NCBI GenBank assembly: GCA_030603605.1
Contig: JAUVXN010000031.1
Location: 1 to 13,173 of the forward strand
Direction: 5' to 3'
DNA from: Dehalococcoidales bacterium
GTDB lineage: Bacteria; Chloroflexota; Dehalococcoidia; Dehalococcoidales; RBG-16-60-22
DNA length: 13,173 nt
Below the pieces are notes generated by a model. That model saw only the letters and a program-made list of their open reading frames with translations, did not search any database and had not been told where the DNA came from. This document shows positions 1 through 6,538 of this stretch, one piece after another. The position numbers were made by a program, and so were the translations under genes. The first letter of the stretch is position 1. Each line of letters starts with the position of its first letter.

Positions 1-190
1 GTCCGCCGACAAGACCGATAATAGTGGCTGCTGCCCCCAGCACGTTAGCCAAAAAGAGGGGAACAAGAGTAAAAATCATCTCACTGCTGACATCAGTCAG
101 GAAGCTGACCAGACCCAGGAAGAAGACATTGGGGTTAAGGCTAAAAATCCGGCTACGTCTCGGGTCTTTATCAGCAACAAAAGGTTTCAT
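1..190 (-). CDS. MFS transporter, N-terminal fragment (runs off left edge)
   Basis: Reading leftward from an ATG at 190-188, the frame stays open to the window edge and gives about 63 residues. A charged cytoplasmic N-terminus (MKPFVADKDPRRSR) is followed by NPNVFFLGLVSFLTDVSSEM, then a hydrophobic stretch ending ATIIGLVGG. The FLTDVSSEM pattern at the first helix is characteristic of a bacterial major facilitator superfamily clade of inner-membrane secondary transporters; substrate cannot be told. No clear Shine-Dalgarno precedes the ATG. A TATACT box (199-204) with TTAGCA (223-228) 18 bp upstream would start transcription almost at the ATG, so the message may be leaderless, or an upstream in-frame GTG may be used. 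The 128 bases between this gene and the acetyltransferase hold only a weak 5-bp hairpin (295-310). The family call is fairly secure; the rest of the protein is outside the window. Confidence 0.75.
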   Translation of the reverse strand, partial: MKPFVADKDPRRSRIFSLNPNVFFLGLVSFLTDVSSEMIFTLVPLFLANVLGAAATIIGLVGG

Positions 191-318
191 TTGTGCAGAG
201 TATATCACCACAACACTAACATTGCTAACGGCTACAACATCTAAAGAGGCGTAGACGTGTTACCCAACAAGTGGCTAGTTCATTGAGAATTGAGTCGCTG
301 AAAGTAGCGAATCCTAAG

Positions 319-753
319 TCAAAGGCTTCTCTGCATCTTTATGTGTTTGATACCAGCTTCGAAAAAAGGCAATCCCGATTCCTCAAAGCCGCATGACTTA
401 TAGAATCCAACAGCTGAGTATTGAGAATGGAGAATTACTTGCTTTACCTGTTTATTTTTCAACTCTTCGTTCAGAAAGGAAATGATTCTCCTGCCGATTC
501 CTCTGCGACGGACAGGCTTCAGGATAGCTATCCTCTCTATCTTTGCCTGTCTGTCAGGCAGGAACATAACTCTAGCGGTGCCGATAACTCCTTCCCCATC
601 TTTGACCACCATGTGCAGCGCCTGACTGTCAAGCCCGTCTAACTCCATGTCTTCCGGGACGCCCTGTTCCTCAACAAAAACCTTTTTCCTGACCTCAATG
701 GCTTCTTTTAGCTCCCTATCGCTTGCCACCAATTTATAGTGAAATTTTTCCAT
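319..753 (-). CDS. GNAT family N-acetyltransferase (ElaA/YjcF-like)
   Basis: A 144-residue single-domain GNAT protein that would transfer an acetyl group from acetyl-CoA to an unidentified amine. The N-terminal part has the RKKVFVEEQGVPEDMELDGLD-type segment (residues 22-42) seen in a group of small bacterial GNAT enzymes. Beta-strand 4 is followed by the pyrophosphate-binding loop RRRGIGRR at residues 82-89, which is the R/Q-x-x-G-x-G/A signature. The C-terminal FYKSCGF (117-123) is the usual acetyl-CoA-side motif. Length is normal for the family. The ATG at 753 has no strong ribosome-binding site, but a promoter lies about 36 bases upstream. It stands alone between the MFS gene and the tRNA cluster, with no visible link to sulfur metabolism. 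Confidence 0.85.
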   Translation of the reverse strand: MEKFHYKLVASDRELKEAIEVRKKVFVEEQGVPEDMELDGLDSQALHMVVKDGEGVIGTARVMFLPDRQAKIERIAILKPVRRRGIGRRIISFLNEELKNKQVKQVILHSQYSAVGFYKSCGFEESGLPFFEAGIKHIKMQRSL

Positions 754-788
754 ATCAATACAGATAAAACAGCCTGTAAGTTTGCCTA

Positions 789-817
789 ATTATACAACAA
801 AGCACCAAACATATCAG
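789..817 (-). promoter_or_regulatory. Putative sigma70-type promoter for the GNAT gene
   Basis: On the minus strand a perfect TATAAT (789-794) follows CTGATA (812-817, 4 of 6 matches to TTGACA) with a 17-bp spacer. Transcription would start around 781, giving a leader of under 30 bases before the ATG at 753. The assignment rests on pattern only. Confidence 0.45.
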
Positions 818-911
818 CAGTAAAGGACTGAGCAGGATTACCTTGTAAGTCCAGCAAAGCCATATTAAACACCATGGCTATTTTCACACTGCTCGCTGAG
901 GGAAAGCTTCC

Positions 912-940
912 TTGACACCAATCCTGCCAGCAGTTACAAT
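912..940 (+). promoter_or_regulatory. Strong promoter of the tRNA cluster
   Basis: A consensus -35 box TTGACA (912-917), a 17-bp spacer and a -10 box TACAAT (935-940) lie immediately before the tRNA-Phe gene, whose first base is at 950. The expected start point at about 947-948 leaves almost no leader. This is the typical layout for a highly expressed tRNA operon. The rest of the 754-949 gap contains nothing else I can support. Confidence 0.8.
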
Positions 941-949
941 ATTCCCTGT

Positions 950-1025
<76 letters not shown>

Positions 1026-1041
1026 AGTTAATAAGATGTAA

Positions 1042-1126
1042 GCCGAAGTGGCGGAATGGTATACGCGGCAGTCTCAAAAACTGTTGGGGGGCAACCTCCG
1101 TGTCGGTTCGAGTCCGACCTTCGGCA
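1042..1126 (+). tRNA. tRNA-Leu(CAA)
   Basis: An 85-base class II tRNA. The acceptor arm is GCCGAAG/CTTCGGC, and loop CTCAAAA carries anticodon CAA, which reads UUG. A long variable arm (around TTGGGGGGCAACCTCC) and a GTTCGAG T-loop are present. The discriminator is A at 1126, but the following bases are CAT, so CCA is not encoded here, unlike in both neighbouring tRNAs. It lies 16 bases after tRNA-Phe. Confidence 0.95.
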
Positions 1127-1135
1127 CATAAAGAA

Positions 1136-1209
1136 TGCCGAGTTGTGTAGTGGTAGCACAGGGGACTTTGAATCCTCCAGCCCAGGTTCGAATCCTGGCT
1201 CGGCAGCCA
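1136..1209 (+). tRNA. tRNA-Gln(TTG)
   Basis: A 74-base cloverleaf with acceptor arm TGCCGAG/CTCGGCA and anticodon stem GGGGA/TCCTC. Loop CTTTGAA gives anticodon TTG. The D-arm is compact (TGTAGTGGTAGCACA) and the T-loop is GTTCGAA. Discriminator G and CCA (1207-1209) are encoded. It is the last of the cluster, and a strong hairpin follows 37 bases downstream. Confidence 0.96.
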
Positions 1210-1246
1210 GTCTGAAAATATTCCGAACTCGTCTTCGCCAAACAAA

Positions 1247-1270
1247 AGCTCCTGCCGACTGGCAGGAGCT
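1247..1270. terminator. Bidirectional rho-independent terminator between tRNA cluster and dsr operon
   Basis: A perfect 10-bp stem, AGCTCCTGCC/GGCAGGAGCT, closes a GACT tetraloop. Rightward it is followed by GCTTATTTCC, a poor U-tract. Leftward it is followed by TTTTGTTT, a much better U-tract. It therefore looks best suited to end the leftward dsr operon, whose last stop codon is at 1312, and may also stop transcription from the tRNA promoter. Confidence 0.8.
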
Positions 1271-1311
1271 GCTTATTTCCAACTCTTTAAGGCGTGTAAC
1301 AGTGCTTTAGC

Positions 1312-1656
1312 TCACAGGCTAATGACATCATTATGCAGGATAAGGTCTAAGATTTCCCCCAAAGTCGCCGGCTTACCCACCGCTATCTTACCAGTAAGCC
1401 CTAATTCTCTTACGCACAATTGTCCCGCCAGAATACTTATGCCTTTTTCCTCGAGATATCTTAAGCGTGCCAGTAATGGAGAGCCTTCAGTCAACAACTT
1501 GACAGCAGTATTCCAGCAGACAATCGCTATCGGTCTGTCCTCCCGTTCGGGTAGAGCCTCCAGCAATGTAGCCAGAATTTCAAAACCAAGGTCAGCATCC
1601 CCGGAACCACAGCCTTCAGAACTTAATAGGATAACTTTCCCTTCCGATTCACCCAT
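1312..1656 (-). CDS. DsrE-like sulfur-carrier protein (YedF C-terminal-domain type)
   Basis: A 114-residue protein of the DsrE/TusD-like fold. These small proteins bind persulfide on a cysteine and pass sulfur between partners. It opens with a hydrophobic strand (KVILLSSEGCGSGD, residues 7-20) typical of the C-terminal domain of YedF. The later segments KLLTEGSPLLARLRYLEEKGISIL (53-76) and LGLTGKIAVG (85-94) match that group. Cys81 sits where the family has its conserved reactive cysteine; Cys16 and Cys47 are also present. It lacks the SirA/TusA domain of full YedF and does not form a DsrEFH set. The ATG at 1656 follows a good AAAGGAGAGG site. It is the last gene of the leftward dsr operon, 106 bases after dsrC, so exchange of sulfur with DsrC is a reasonable inference. 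The family call is fairly sure; the role is not. Confidence 0.75.
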   Translation of the reverse strand: MGESEGKVILLSSEGCGSGDADLGFEILATLLEALPEREDRPIAIVCWNTAVKLLTEGSPLLARLRYLEEKGISILAGQLCVRELGLTGKIAVGKPATLGEILDLILHNDVISL

Positions 1657-1762
1657 TGCCTCTCCTTTATACGGAAATCAGATTGCCGCCACTCCCACTT
1701 AATGACCCCCACTTACCTTCCTCTCTTTGGCTGAACATGGTTGCCTGACTGCTGTCGCAAAA

Positions 1763-2080
1763 CTACACGCATCCGGTAGGTTTGGGCAGGCCAGCCACTT
1801 TACAGGCTCCTGCTGCCGGCCCCTTGGGGAACAGTTGATAAATATATTTGAGGTCAAGTCCAGTTTGCCTGGTCAACATTCGAACCGGTGGAGCAATCTC
1901 GTATTCGAGGTAATAATTCCGGAGATAATTTACCAGCTTCCAGTGGTCATCACCCATGGGGCCGGAGGCCTCTTCCTTAGCCAAATCATCAGCTATCGCC
2001 TTATTCCACTTTTCAGGTTCCTGGATGAAACCATCCTCATCAACTTCGAGCTCCACTCCTCCAAGTAAAGCTTTTGCCAT
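1763..2080 (-). CDS. dsrC: Sulfur-carrier protein DsrC
   Basis: A 105-residue DsrC/TusE family protein, the small cytoplasmic co-substrate of dissimilatory sulfite reductase. DsrAB places sulfite-derived sulfur between its two C-terminal cysteines as a trisulfide, which the DsrMKJOP complex then reduces to sulfide. Both redox cysteines are present in the C-terminal arm CKVAGLPKPTGCV, at residues 93 and 104. This spacing and numbering match Desulfovibrio DsrC and distinguish it from TusE forms with only the last cysteine. The helical core motif HWKLVNYLRNYYLE (46-59) is also typical. The start follows AGGAGGT at ideal spacing. It sits in the leftward operon between the YHS-domain gene and the DsrE-like gene; in many sulfate reducers dsrC is encoded apart from dsrAB. 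Confidence 0.96.
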   Translation of the reverse strand: MAKALLGGVELEVDEDGFIQEPEKWNKAIADDLAKEEASGPMGDDHWKLVNYLRNYYLEYEIAPPVRMLTRQTGLDLKYIYQLFPKGPAAGACKVAGLPKPTGCV

Positions 2081-2090
2081 GTGTTACCTC

Positions 2091-2285
2091 CTATTTCTTA
2101 ATAAATTTTTCTGGGGACTCGTCGAATTTTTTCTTGCAAGCCTTGCTACAGAAGTAGTAGTCTTTACCTTCATAGGTGCTGGTAGCCCTCGGAGCAGACC
2201 TTACCGCCCCGTAGAGTTTAGCCTCAGACTCCACCTGTACCTCAATACCACATACTGGACACTTGACCATTCCTTCTTCTGCCAT
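2091..2285 (-). CDS. Small YHS-domain metal-binding protein
   Basis: A 64-residue protein built of one YHS-like domain. CPVCG (about residues 8-12) and the later YYFCSKACKKKF (about 43-54) give four cysteines in two CxxC/CxxxC pairs, suited to binding a zinc, iron or copper ion. Two adjacent ATGs (2288 and 2285) follow AAAGGAGGT. The second has the better spacing and is chosen here; the first would add one methionine. It lies between dsrN and dsrC, 10 bases upstream of dsrC, so it is almost certainly co-transcribed with the sulfite reductase genes. YHS domains occur in metal-transport ATPases and as stand-alone proteins. A specific role in Dsr maturation or metal supply is inference only. Confidence 0.8.
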   Translation of the reverse strand: MAEEGMVKCPVCGIEVQVESEAKLYGAVRSAPRATSTYEGKDYYFCSKACKKKFDESPEKFIKK

Positions 2286-2297
2286 CATCTACCTCCT

Positions 2298-3716
2298 TTA
2301 ATTTTTGAGTGCTGAAAATGAGGGGCGGCGTTTCCGTTCCTGTAACGCCAGGGGTACGAAAGCGCCTGCCCACTGGGGCACACCTAAAGCATGCAGGTGG
2401 GTGTAGGCAGCGAAAACATTCTTATATACGATACCATCTGCTCTGCCATCTATCCCCTGGCCACGTTGCACCCGATAGGCAAATTTGAGGTCATTTGATT
2501 TAGACAGCTTTGAATAGTGGAATTCATGACCCCAAAAAGTCAAGCCGATGGGGAACAACGGGTTTTTACCAGCGACCTCGACCATTACATAGCCATGAGC
2601 CTGAGGCTGCTGGTATATTTCTACTTCAGCCGGGATTACGCCAACCATATCATGCTGTTCGCCACGCCAGCTTATACTCCGGCATAAATACATGAGACCG
2701 GCACACTCAGCATATACCGGCAAGTAGTCTTCGACTGCCTGAGCAATATGCTGGCGGAGTCGGCAGTTGGCTTCCAATTCCGGCAAAAATAACTCAGGGA
2801 AGCCGCCGCCAATATAAAGACCGTCAATCTCAGGTAACTGTTGGTCTCGCATGGAGTCGATAAACACCAATTCGGCACCGGCCCGGGTCAGCGCCTCAAG
2901 GTTTTCCGGGTAATAGAACGTAAAGACGCGGTCAAGCATTACTCCTAATTTGACCATAGCCGCTTTACTTTCGACGGCAGCAGCAACTACACGTTTGCCT
3001 TTGGCACCACGGGCGATATTAAAAATACTATCTAAGTCGAGAGTCTCTTCAAGACGATGGCAAATATTGTTGATTACAGTCTCCTGCTCAGCCTCCCGGT
3101 AAGGTATCAAACCGAGGTGTCGCTCAGTGATACTCAGGCTGAGATCTTTTGGTATGCTTCCGACGACAGGTATTCCGCAGTATTGCTCTATGGCGGTTAC
3201 CAGTTTATGCTCATGCCGGCTTCCCGCCACATTATTCAGAATTACTCCAGCGATATCGGTCTCTGGCTCGAAACGCTGGTATCCGGTTACCATTGCCGCT
3301 ATACTACGTGTCATACGGGCGGTATTGATTACCAGAATAACAGGACTACGCAGCAGTCTGGATATCTGGGCAGTACTCCCCCGGCCTGTTGAATCAAAGC
3401 TGTCATATAGACCCATTGCTCCCTCAATAAGAGCCAGGTCTGCCCCCTGGCATGCCTGCTGGAAGGAAGCCAACAATGTCCTTTCAGGCATTAAGACAGC
3501 ATCCAAACTGCGACAGCCTCTGCCGGCGGCGGCGGTAAGCCAAGAAGGGTCAATATAGTCAGGGCCTTTTTTGAATGGTTGTACTACAAAGCCGCGCCGC
3601 TTGAAAGCAGCGCATAATCCGACACTGATAATCGTCTTTCCGGAGCGACCTTGAGGGGCAGCAATGATAACACGGGGCGGCCACTGGTTGGCGAAAGTTT
3701 TTGATTCACTATGCAC
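2298..3716 (-). CDS. dsrN: DsrN, CbiA-like siroheme amidase (cobyrinate a,c-diamide synthase family)
   Basis: A 472-residue glutamine-dependent amidotransferase of the CbiA/CobB family. The N-terminal half is an ATP-binding dethiobiotin-synthetase-like domain with P-loop APQGRSGKT (residues 20-28) and IEGAMGLYDS (97-106). The C-terminal half is a class I glutamine amidotransferase domain with YIGGGFPELF (301-310), the catalytic cysteine in YAECAGLMYL (Cys338) and the AAYTHLHA histidine region (437-444). CbiA amidates cobyrinate in cobalamin synthesis. The copy found in dsr operons, called DsrN, is thought to amidate siroheme to siroamide, the cofactor of DsrA. The location 17 bases after dsrD, with no cobalamin genes nearby, favours DsrN. 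Translation starts at a GTG (3716) without a strong ribosome-binding site, so it may depend on coupling to dsrD. Confidence 0.88.
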   Translation of the reverse strand: MHSESKTFANQWPPRVIIAAPQGRSGKTIISVGLCAAFKRRGFVVQPFKKGPDYIDPSWLTAAAGRGCRSLDAVLMPERTLLASFQQACQGADLALIEGAMGLYDSFDSTGRGSTAQISRLLRSPVILVINTARMTRSIAAMVTGYQRFEPETDIAGVILNNVAGSRHEHKLVTAIEQYCGIPVVGSIPKDLSLSITERHLGLIPYREAEQETVINNICHRLEETLDLDSIFNIARGAKGKRVVAAAVESKAAMVKLGVMLDRVFTFYYPENLEALTRAGAELVFIDSMRDQQLPEIDGLYIGGGFPELFLPELEANCRLRQHIAQAVEDYLPVYAECAGLMYLCRSISWRGEQHDMVGVIPAEVEIYQQPQAHGYVMVEVAGKNPLFPIGLTFWGHEFHYSKLSKSNDLKFAYRVQRGQGIDGRADGIVYKNVFAAYTHLHALGVPQWAGAFVPLALQERKRRPSFSALKN

Positions 3717-3733
3717 TATTTGTAGTATTCCCG

Positions 3734-3937
3734 TTATTTACCCTTGAGTTTTATAAATGACGTGCCCAAGTAAAGATACTCAATCTTGTCTTCTATGGCC
3801 AGTTTGCCTATCGCCTTGTCCACCAGACTTTTTTCCACACCAATTGCTCTGGCAACATTTTTGTTTTTAGTCATCTCCACAGTTGCCAAATACTTCAGAA
3901 TCTTTTGCTCGAGCTCCTCACCACTTAACTCACTCAT
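3734..3937 (-). CDS. dsrD: DsrD, allosteric activator of sulfite reductase
   Basis: A 67-residue winged-helix protein. DsrD is found next to dsrAB almost only in organisms that reduce sulfite, and DsrD stimulates DsrAB activity. The sequence shows the expected pattern: an N-terminal helix (EELEQKILKYLA), a helix-turn-helix-like segment (NKNVARAIGVEKSLVDKAIGKLAIE, about residues 26-50) and a beta wing (KIEYLYLGTSFIKL). The reading frame extends to a GTG at 3943, but AGAGGTG overlaps that codon and lies at proper distance from the ATG at 3937, which is therefore preferred. It begins 15 bases after the dsrB stop. Its presence argues for the reductive rather than the sulfur-oxidising version of the pathway. 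Confidence 0.92.
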   Translation of the reverse strand: MSELSGEELEQKILKYLATVEMTKNKNVARAIGVEKSLVDKAIGKLAIEDKIEYLYLGTSFIKLKGK

Positions 3938-3952
3938 TATCACCTCTTTTCC

Positions 3953-5014
3953 TCACCACCTAAACTGGGTGGTTGTCCTGAAAGTTTCTATAGCGTGGGT
4001 GAAGTCATCAATATGCTGGTCGGTGAAAGGTATCCCGGTAAGCCTGAAGAAAGTCTCCCAGCCTACTCTCTCTATCCACTCGCCCATTCTTTCCCACTTC
4101 CGGGCATTGGCGGCATAAACTTCAACAATATTCTTAACGGCGCTAACCAGCTCAGGCCAGCGAGGTGGAGTGTTAGGGATATATGGGATAGCCAGCCGGG
4201 AAAACATGGGGCCACGTCTAGCGTTGGTGACTTTGCCGCCAACGAAAATGGCTAGTCCGTCGCCCTCGGGGTCAGCAATCGGCAGCGCCGGGCACACGGT
4301 GAAGCAATTAGAGCAAAACATGCACCGCTCTTCGTTGATAACGACACTTTTTATGTTTGGGTCGGGGTGCCGACGGATAGCGCCGGTGGGACAGCTAGCC
4401 AGAGTCGTCGGAATTTCACATTGTATGCCGACTTTCTCATGCTCCACCCTTGGCGCCGTGGTATGTATACCTACAATTCCTATATCTGAGCAGGGAATAG
4501 CCCCACACATATTGAGACAACAGGCAAAGGAAATTCTCAACTGTGCGGGGAGCTTCATAGATACGAAGTAGTCGTATAGCTCATCCATTATCGCCTTTAC
4601 CGGTCCTGAGGCATCTGTAGCTGCACTGTGGCAGTGCACCCAGCCCTGGGTATGGACAATATTGGATATACAGGCTCCCGTACCACCGATGGGCAGATTA
4701 TGCGATTTCAACTCCTCAATCAACGGCTGTAATTTTGCCTCATCAGGGGTCATAAACTCTATGCAATGCCGACTGGTAAATCTAAGATAGCCATCACAGT
4801 ATTTGTCAGCAATATCACAAATCTCTCGTATGAAGTCAATACTTACCAGCCTGGGTGAGCCAACTCGTACCGTATATACCTCGCCCCCAATCTCAGATAC
4901 GTGCTTCAGCACACCAGGCTCTAATATCTCATGGTATTTCCACTTGCCATAGTTTTCCTTGATTACCGGGTGAAGCATAAGCTTATAATCTGGAGGACCA
5001 ATATCAATAGTCAT
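3953..5014 (-). CDS. dsrB: Dissimilatory sulfite reductase subunit beta, DsrB
   Basis: A 353-residue beta subunit of the cytoplasmic alpha2beta2 sulfite reductase, which reduces sulfite with electrons delivered in part through DsrC. The siroheme-[4Fe-4S] ligands are Cys128 ([10 protein letters not shown]), Cys165, Cys166 and Cys170 (FACCLNMCG). Their spacing of 37, 1 and 4 residues equals that of Desulfovibrio vulgaris DsrB. An inserted ferredoxin domain follows, with Cys208 (SCPTGAI) and the [12 protein letters not shown] run (231-242), and then a characteristic [14 protein letters not shown] stretch. Length is normal. The ATG at 5014 follows GAGGAGA. It lies 33 bases after dsrA in the same operon. 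No key residue is missing. Confidence 0.97.
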   Translation of the reverse strand: MTIDIGPPDYKLMLHPVIKENYGKWKYHEILEPGVLKHVSEIGGEVYTVRVGSPRLVSIDFIREICDIADKYCDGYLRFTSRHCIEFMTPDEAKLQPLIEELKSHNLPIGGTGACISNIVHTQGWVHCHSAATDASGPVKAIMDELYDYFVSMKLPAQLRISFACCLNMCGAIPCSDIGIVGIHTTAPRVEHEKVGIQCEIPTTLASCPTGAIRRHPDPNIKSVVINEERCMFCSNCFTVCPALPIADPEGDGLAIFVGGKVTNARRGPMFSRLAIPYIPNTPPRWPELVSAVKNIVEVYAANARKWERMGEWIERVGWETFFRLTGIPFTDQHIDDFTHAIETFRTTTQFRW

Positions 5015-5047
5015 AGCGCTCTCCTCAACTGATTCATTTTATTCCCT

Positions 5048-6238
5048 TTACTTTCTCCTCTTTTCTGGAGGCCAGAAGACATACGGGTTGGACCTGGGTC
5101 GGAACACCATTTGAGGGATTGGCTTTAGTCCTATTTCTCGCAGGAACTGCGCCATGCCCAATCTCTCAATGAGCTCGCCAACCCTTTCTCTTGTCCTGCC
5201 ATTTTCGTCCCACCATTCCCATATTTTGCGTGCCAGCTCCTTGAATTCGGTGTAGGGTGGCTCCATCTTCATAAAGGGAACCAGTACCCAGGAAAGCAGT
5301 GCCCCCTTTATTATCGGCGCTTTACCACCGATAAGAATGGTAGCTCCTCGCTCAACCCCGGGCCTGATTGCCTTAGGCATTCGGTTAATACAATGCATGC
5401 ACCTGACGCAGTCTTCTTGCTTCACCTTGAGCTCCTGGGCTTTTTCATCCCAGTCCAGTGCCCCAGTGGGACACATAGCGATAACTTCTCTCTGGATATC
5501 GAATCCATTGGCTACATATCTTCGCACCTCATCCTGGTCCATTCTAAGGTCATCACGCCATGTGCCGATTATGGGCATATCAGCCCTAGCAATAGCGGCA
5601 ACACAGTCATTGGGGCATCCAGATATCTTAAATTTGAATTTATATGGCCACATGGGTCGGTGTAGCTCGTCCTGAAATTCATGAGTCAGGTTGTTACATA
5701 TGTCAAGAGTGTCTATGCAGGCCCATTCACATCTAGCCGGCCCCACACAACAGCTTGGCGTCCTCAAGACTGAGCCGGAACCCCCCAAATCAAATCCAGC
5801 CTCATCACTCAGTGCGTCAAAACAAGGCTGTAAATTATCCGAAGTCGTTCCCAAAAGTATGATGTCACCTGTCGCCCCGTGGAGATTAGTGAGACCGCTA
5901 CCATATCTTTCCCAGACATCGCAGACACCTCTGAGAGCCTTGGTGGTGTAGAACCAGCCACTGGGCATATTTACCCTTAAGGTATGGAAGGCAGCTACAT
6001 TTGGGAATTTCTCGGGGACATCGGAGTACCTACCTATGACCCCTCCCCCATAGCCCCTAACGCCAACTATACCACCGTGCTTCCAGTGCGTTATCTTATC
6101 CTTGTAGGAAAGCTCCAGTTGCCCCAGAATATCCCTGGCGGCAGGATTCTTTTCCGCCGCCCTCTTCATTTCTTTTACAAAGCTGGGCCAGGGACCTTTC
6201 TCAAGCTCGTCAAGCTGGGGGGTCTCACTTTCAGCCAT
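5048..6238 (-). CDS. dsrA: Dissimilatory sulfite reductase subunit alpha, DsrA
   Basis: A 396-residue alpha subunit of dissimilatory sulfite reductase, the catalytic core of sulfite respiration. The siroheme-[4Fe-4S] ligands are Cys164 and Cys170 (in SCCVGPARC) and Cys208 and Cys212 (GCPNDC). Their spacing of 6, 38 and 4 residues is identical to that in D. vulgaris DsrA. The ferredoxin domain carries Cys256 (MCPTGAL) and CVRCMHC (277, 280, 283). The sulfite-binding N-terminal segment has [18 protein letters not shown] (54-71). The ATG at 6238 follows a perfect AGGAGGT site and a well-formed promoter at 6300-6329. It is the first gene of the leftward operon, which continues through dsrB, dsrD, dsrN, the YHS gene, dsrC and the DsrE-like gene. 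Confidence 0.98.
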   Translation of the reverse strand: MAESETPQLDELEKGPWPSFVKEMKRAAEKNPAARDILGQLELSYKDKITHWKHGGIVGVRGYGGGVIGRYSDVPEKFPNVAAFHTLRVNMPSGWFYTTKALRGVCDVWERYGSGLTNLHGATGDIILLGTTSDNLQPCFDALSDEAGFDLGGSGSVLRTPSCCVGPARCEWACIDTLDICNNLTHEFQDELHRPMWPYKFKFKISGCPNDCVAAIARADMPIIGTWRDDLRMDQDEVRRYVANGFDIQREVIAMCPTGALDWDEKAQELKVKQEDCVRCMHCINRMPKAIRPGVERGATILIGGKAPIIKGALLSWVLVPFMKMEPPYTEFKELARKIWEWWDENGRTRERVGELIERLGMAQFLREIGLKPIPQMVFRPRSNPYVFWPPEKRRK

Positions 6239-6299
6239 TTAGCTACCTCCTATGTGTTGTTTACGTGATATAAGAACATCTCATTTTGTCCTCTAGAAA

Positions 6300-6329
6300 A
6301 GTATAAGCTACCTAGAAAACCATTGTCAA
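6300..6329 (-). promoter_or_regulatory. Promoter of the leftward dsrAB operon
   Basis: On the minus strand, consensus TTGACA (6324-6329) and TATACT (6300-6305) are separated by 18 bp. Predicted transcription starts near 6293, giving a leader of about 55 bases that ends in the AGGAGGT ribosome-binding site of dsrA. It is divergent from the promoter of the dsrMKJOP operon. Confidence 0.7.
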
Positions 6330-6460
6330 ATGCTCTGTTTGTTACTAAAAACTCGCTTTTTATTTTTAATTGACTAAAAAAACGTAATAATTGCCAACAG
6401 GTTGTTCTTGTTTAGTACTACTACTGGGTTTTCATTATCCTTAACAAAGCCAGAGAGATT
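6330..6460. promoter_or_regulatory. AT-rich divergent control region between the two dsr operons
   Basis: About 130 bases separate the -35 boxes of the two divergent promoters. The stretch holds A- and T-tracts (around 6345-6390), an 8-bp palindrome TAGTACTA (6413-6420) and the left arm TTATCCT (6435-6441) of an inverted repeat whose right arm AGGATAA is at 6496-6502. No gene is visible here. It is the natural place for shared regulator binding, but no known operator consensus could be assigned. Confidence 0.4.
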
Positions 6461-6490
6461 TTGACAATATAGCTCCAATTTGGTTATCAT
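6461..6490 (+). promoter_or_regulatory. Promoter of the rightward rsbRD-dsrMKJOP operon
   Basis: Consensus TTGACA (6461-6466) and TATCAT (6485-6490, 5 of 6 matches) with an 18-bp spacer. Predicted transcription starts near 6497, about 42 bases before the first start codon at 6539. The spacer length equals that of the divergent dsrA promoter. Confidence 0.65.
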
Positions 6491-6538
6491 TTCTTAGGAT
6501 AAGTTTTCTACCCAGAGTTAAACACAATGGGCTAGGTT

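Noticed and set aside
295..310. Small hairpin TCGCT-GAAAGT-AGCGA downstream of the GNAT gene as a terminator
   Set aside because: The stem is only 5 bp and no U-tract follows in the direction of transcription.
1657..1762. A 23-codon leftward frame and an imperfect AAGTGGG direct repeat between dsrC and the DsrE-like gene
   Set aside because: The frame has no ribosome-binding site and a low-complexity sequence, and the two repeat units are too short and few to be meaningful.
1727..2315. Rightward frames opposite dsrC and the YHS gene (1727-2068, 1956-2315)
   Set aside because: They are antisense to genes with clear family signatures and strong ribosome-binding sites, and they show no recognisable protein features.
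2298..3716. Calling the CbiA-family protein a cobalamin biosynthesis enzyme
   Set aside because: There are no cobalamin genes nearby and it is locked in a dsrABD operon, so the siroheme-amidating DsrN role is more likely, though not proven by sequence alone.
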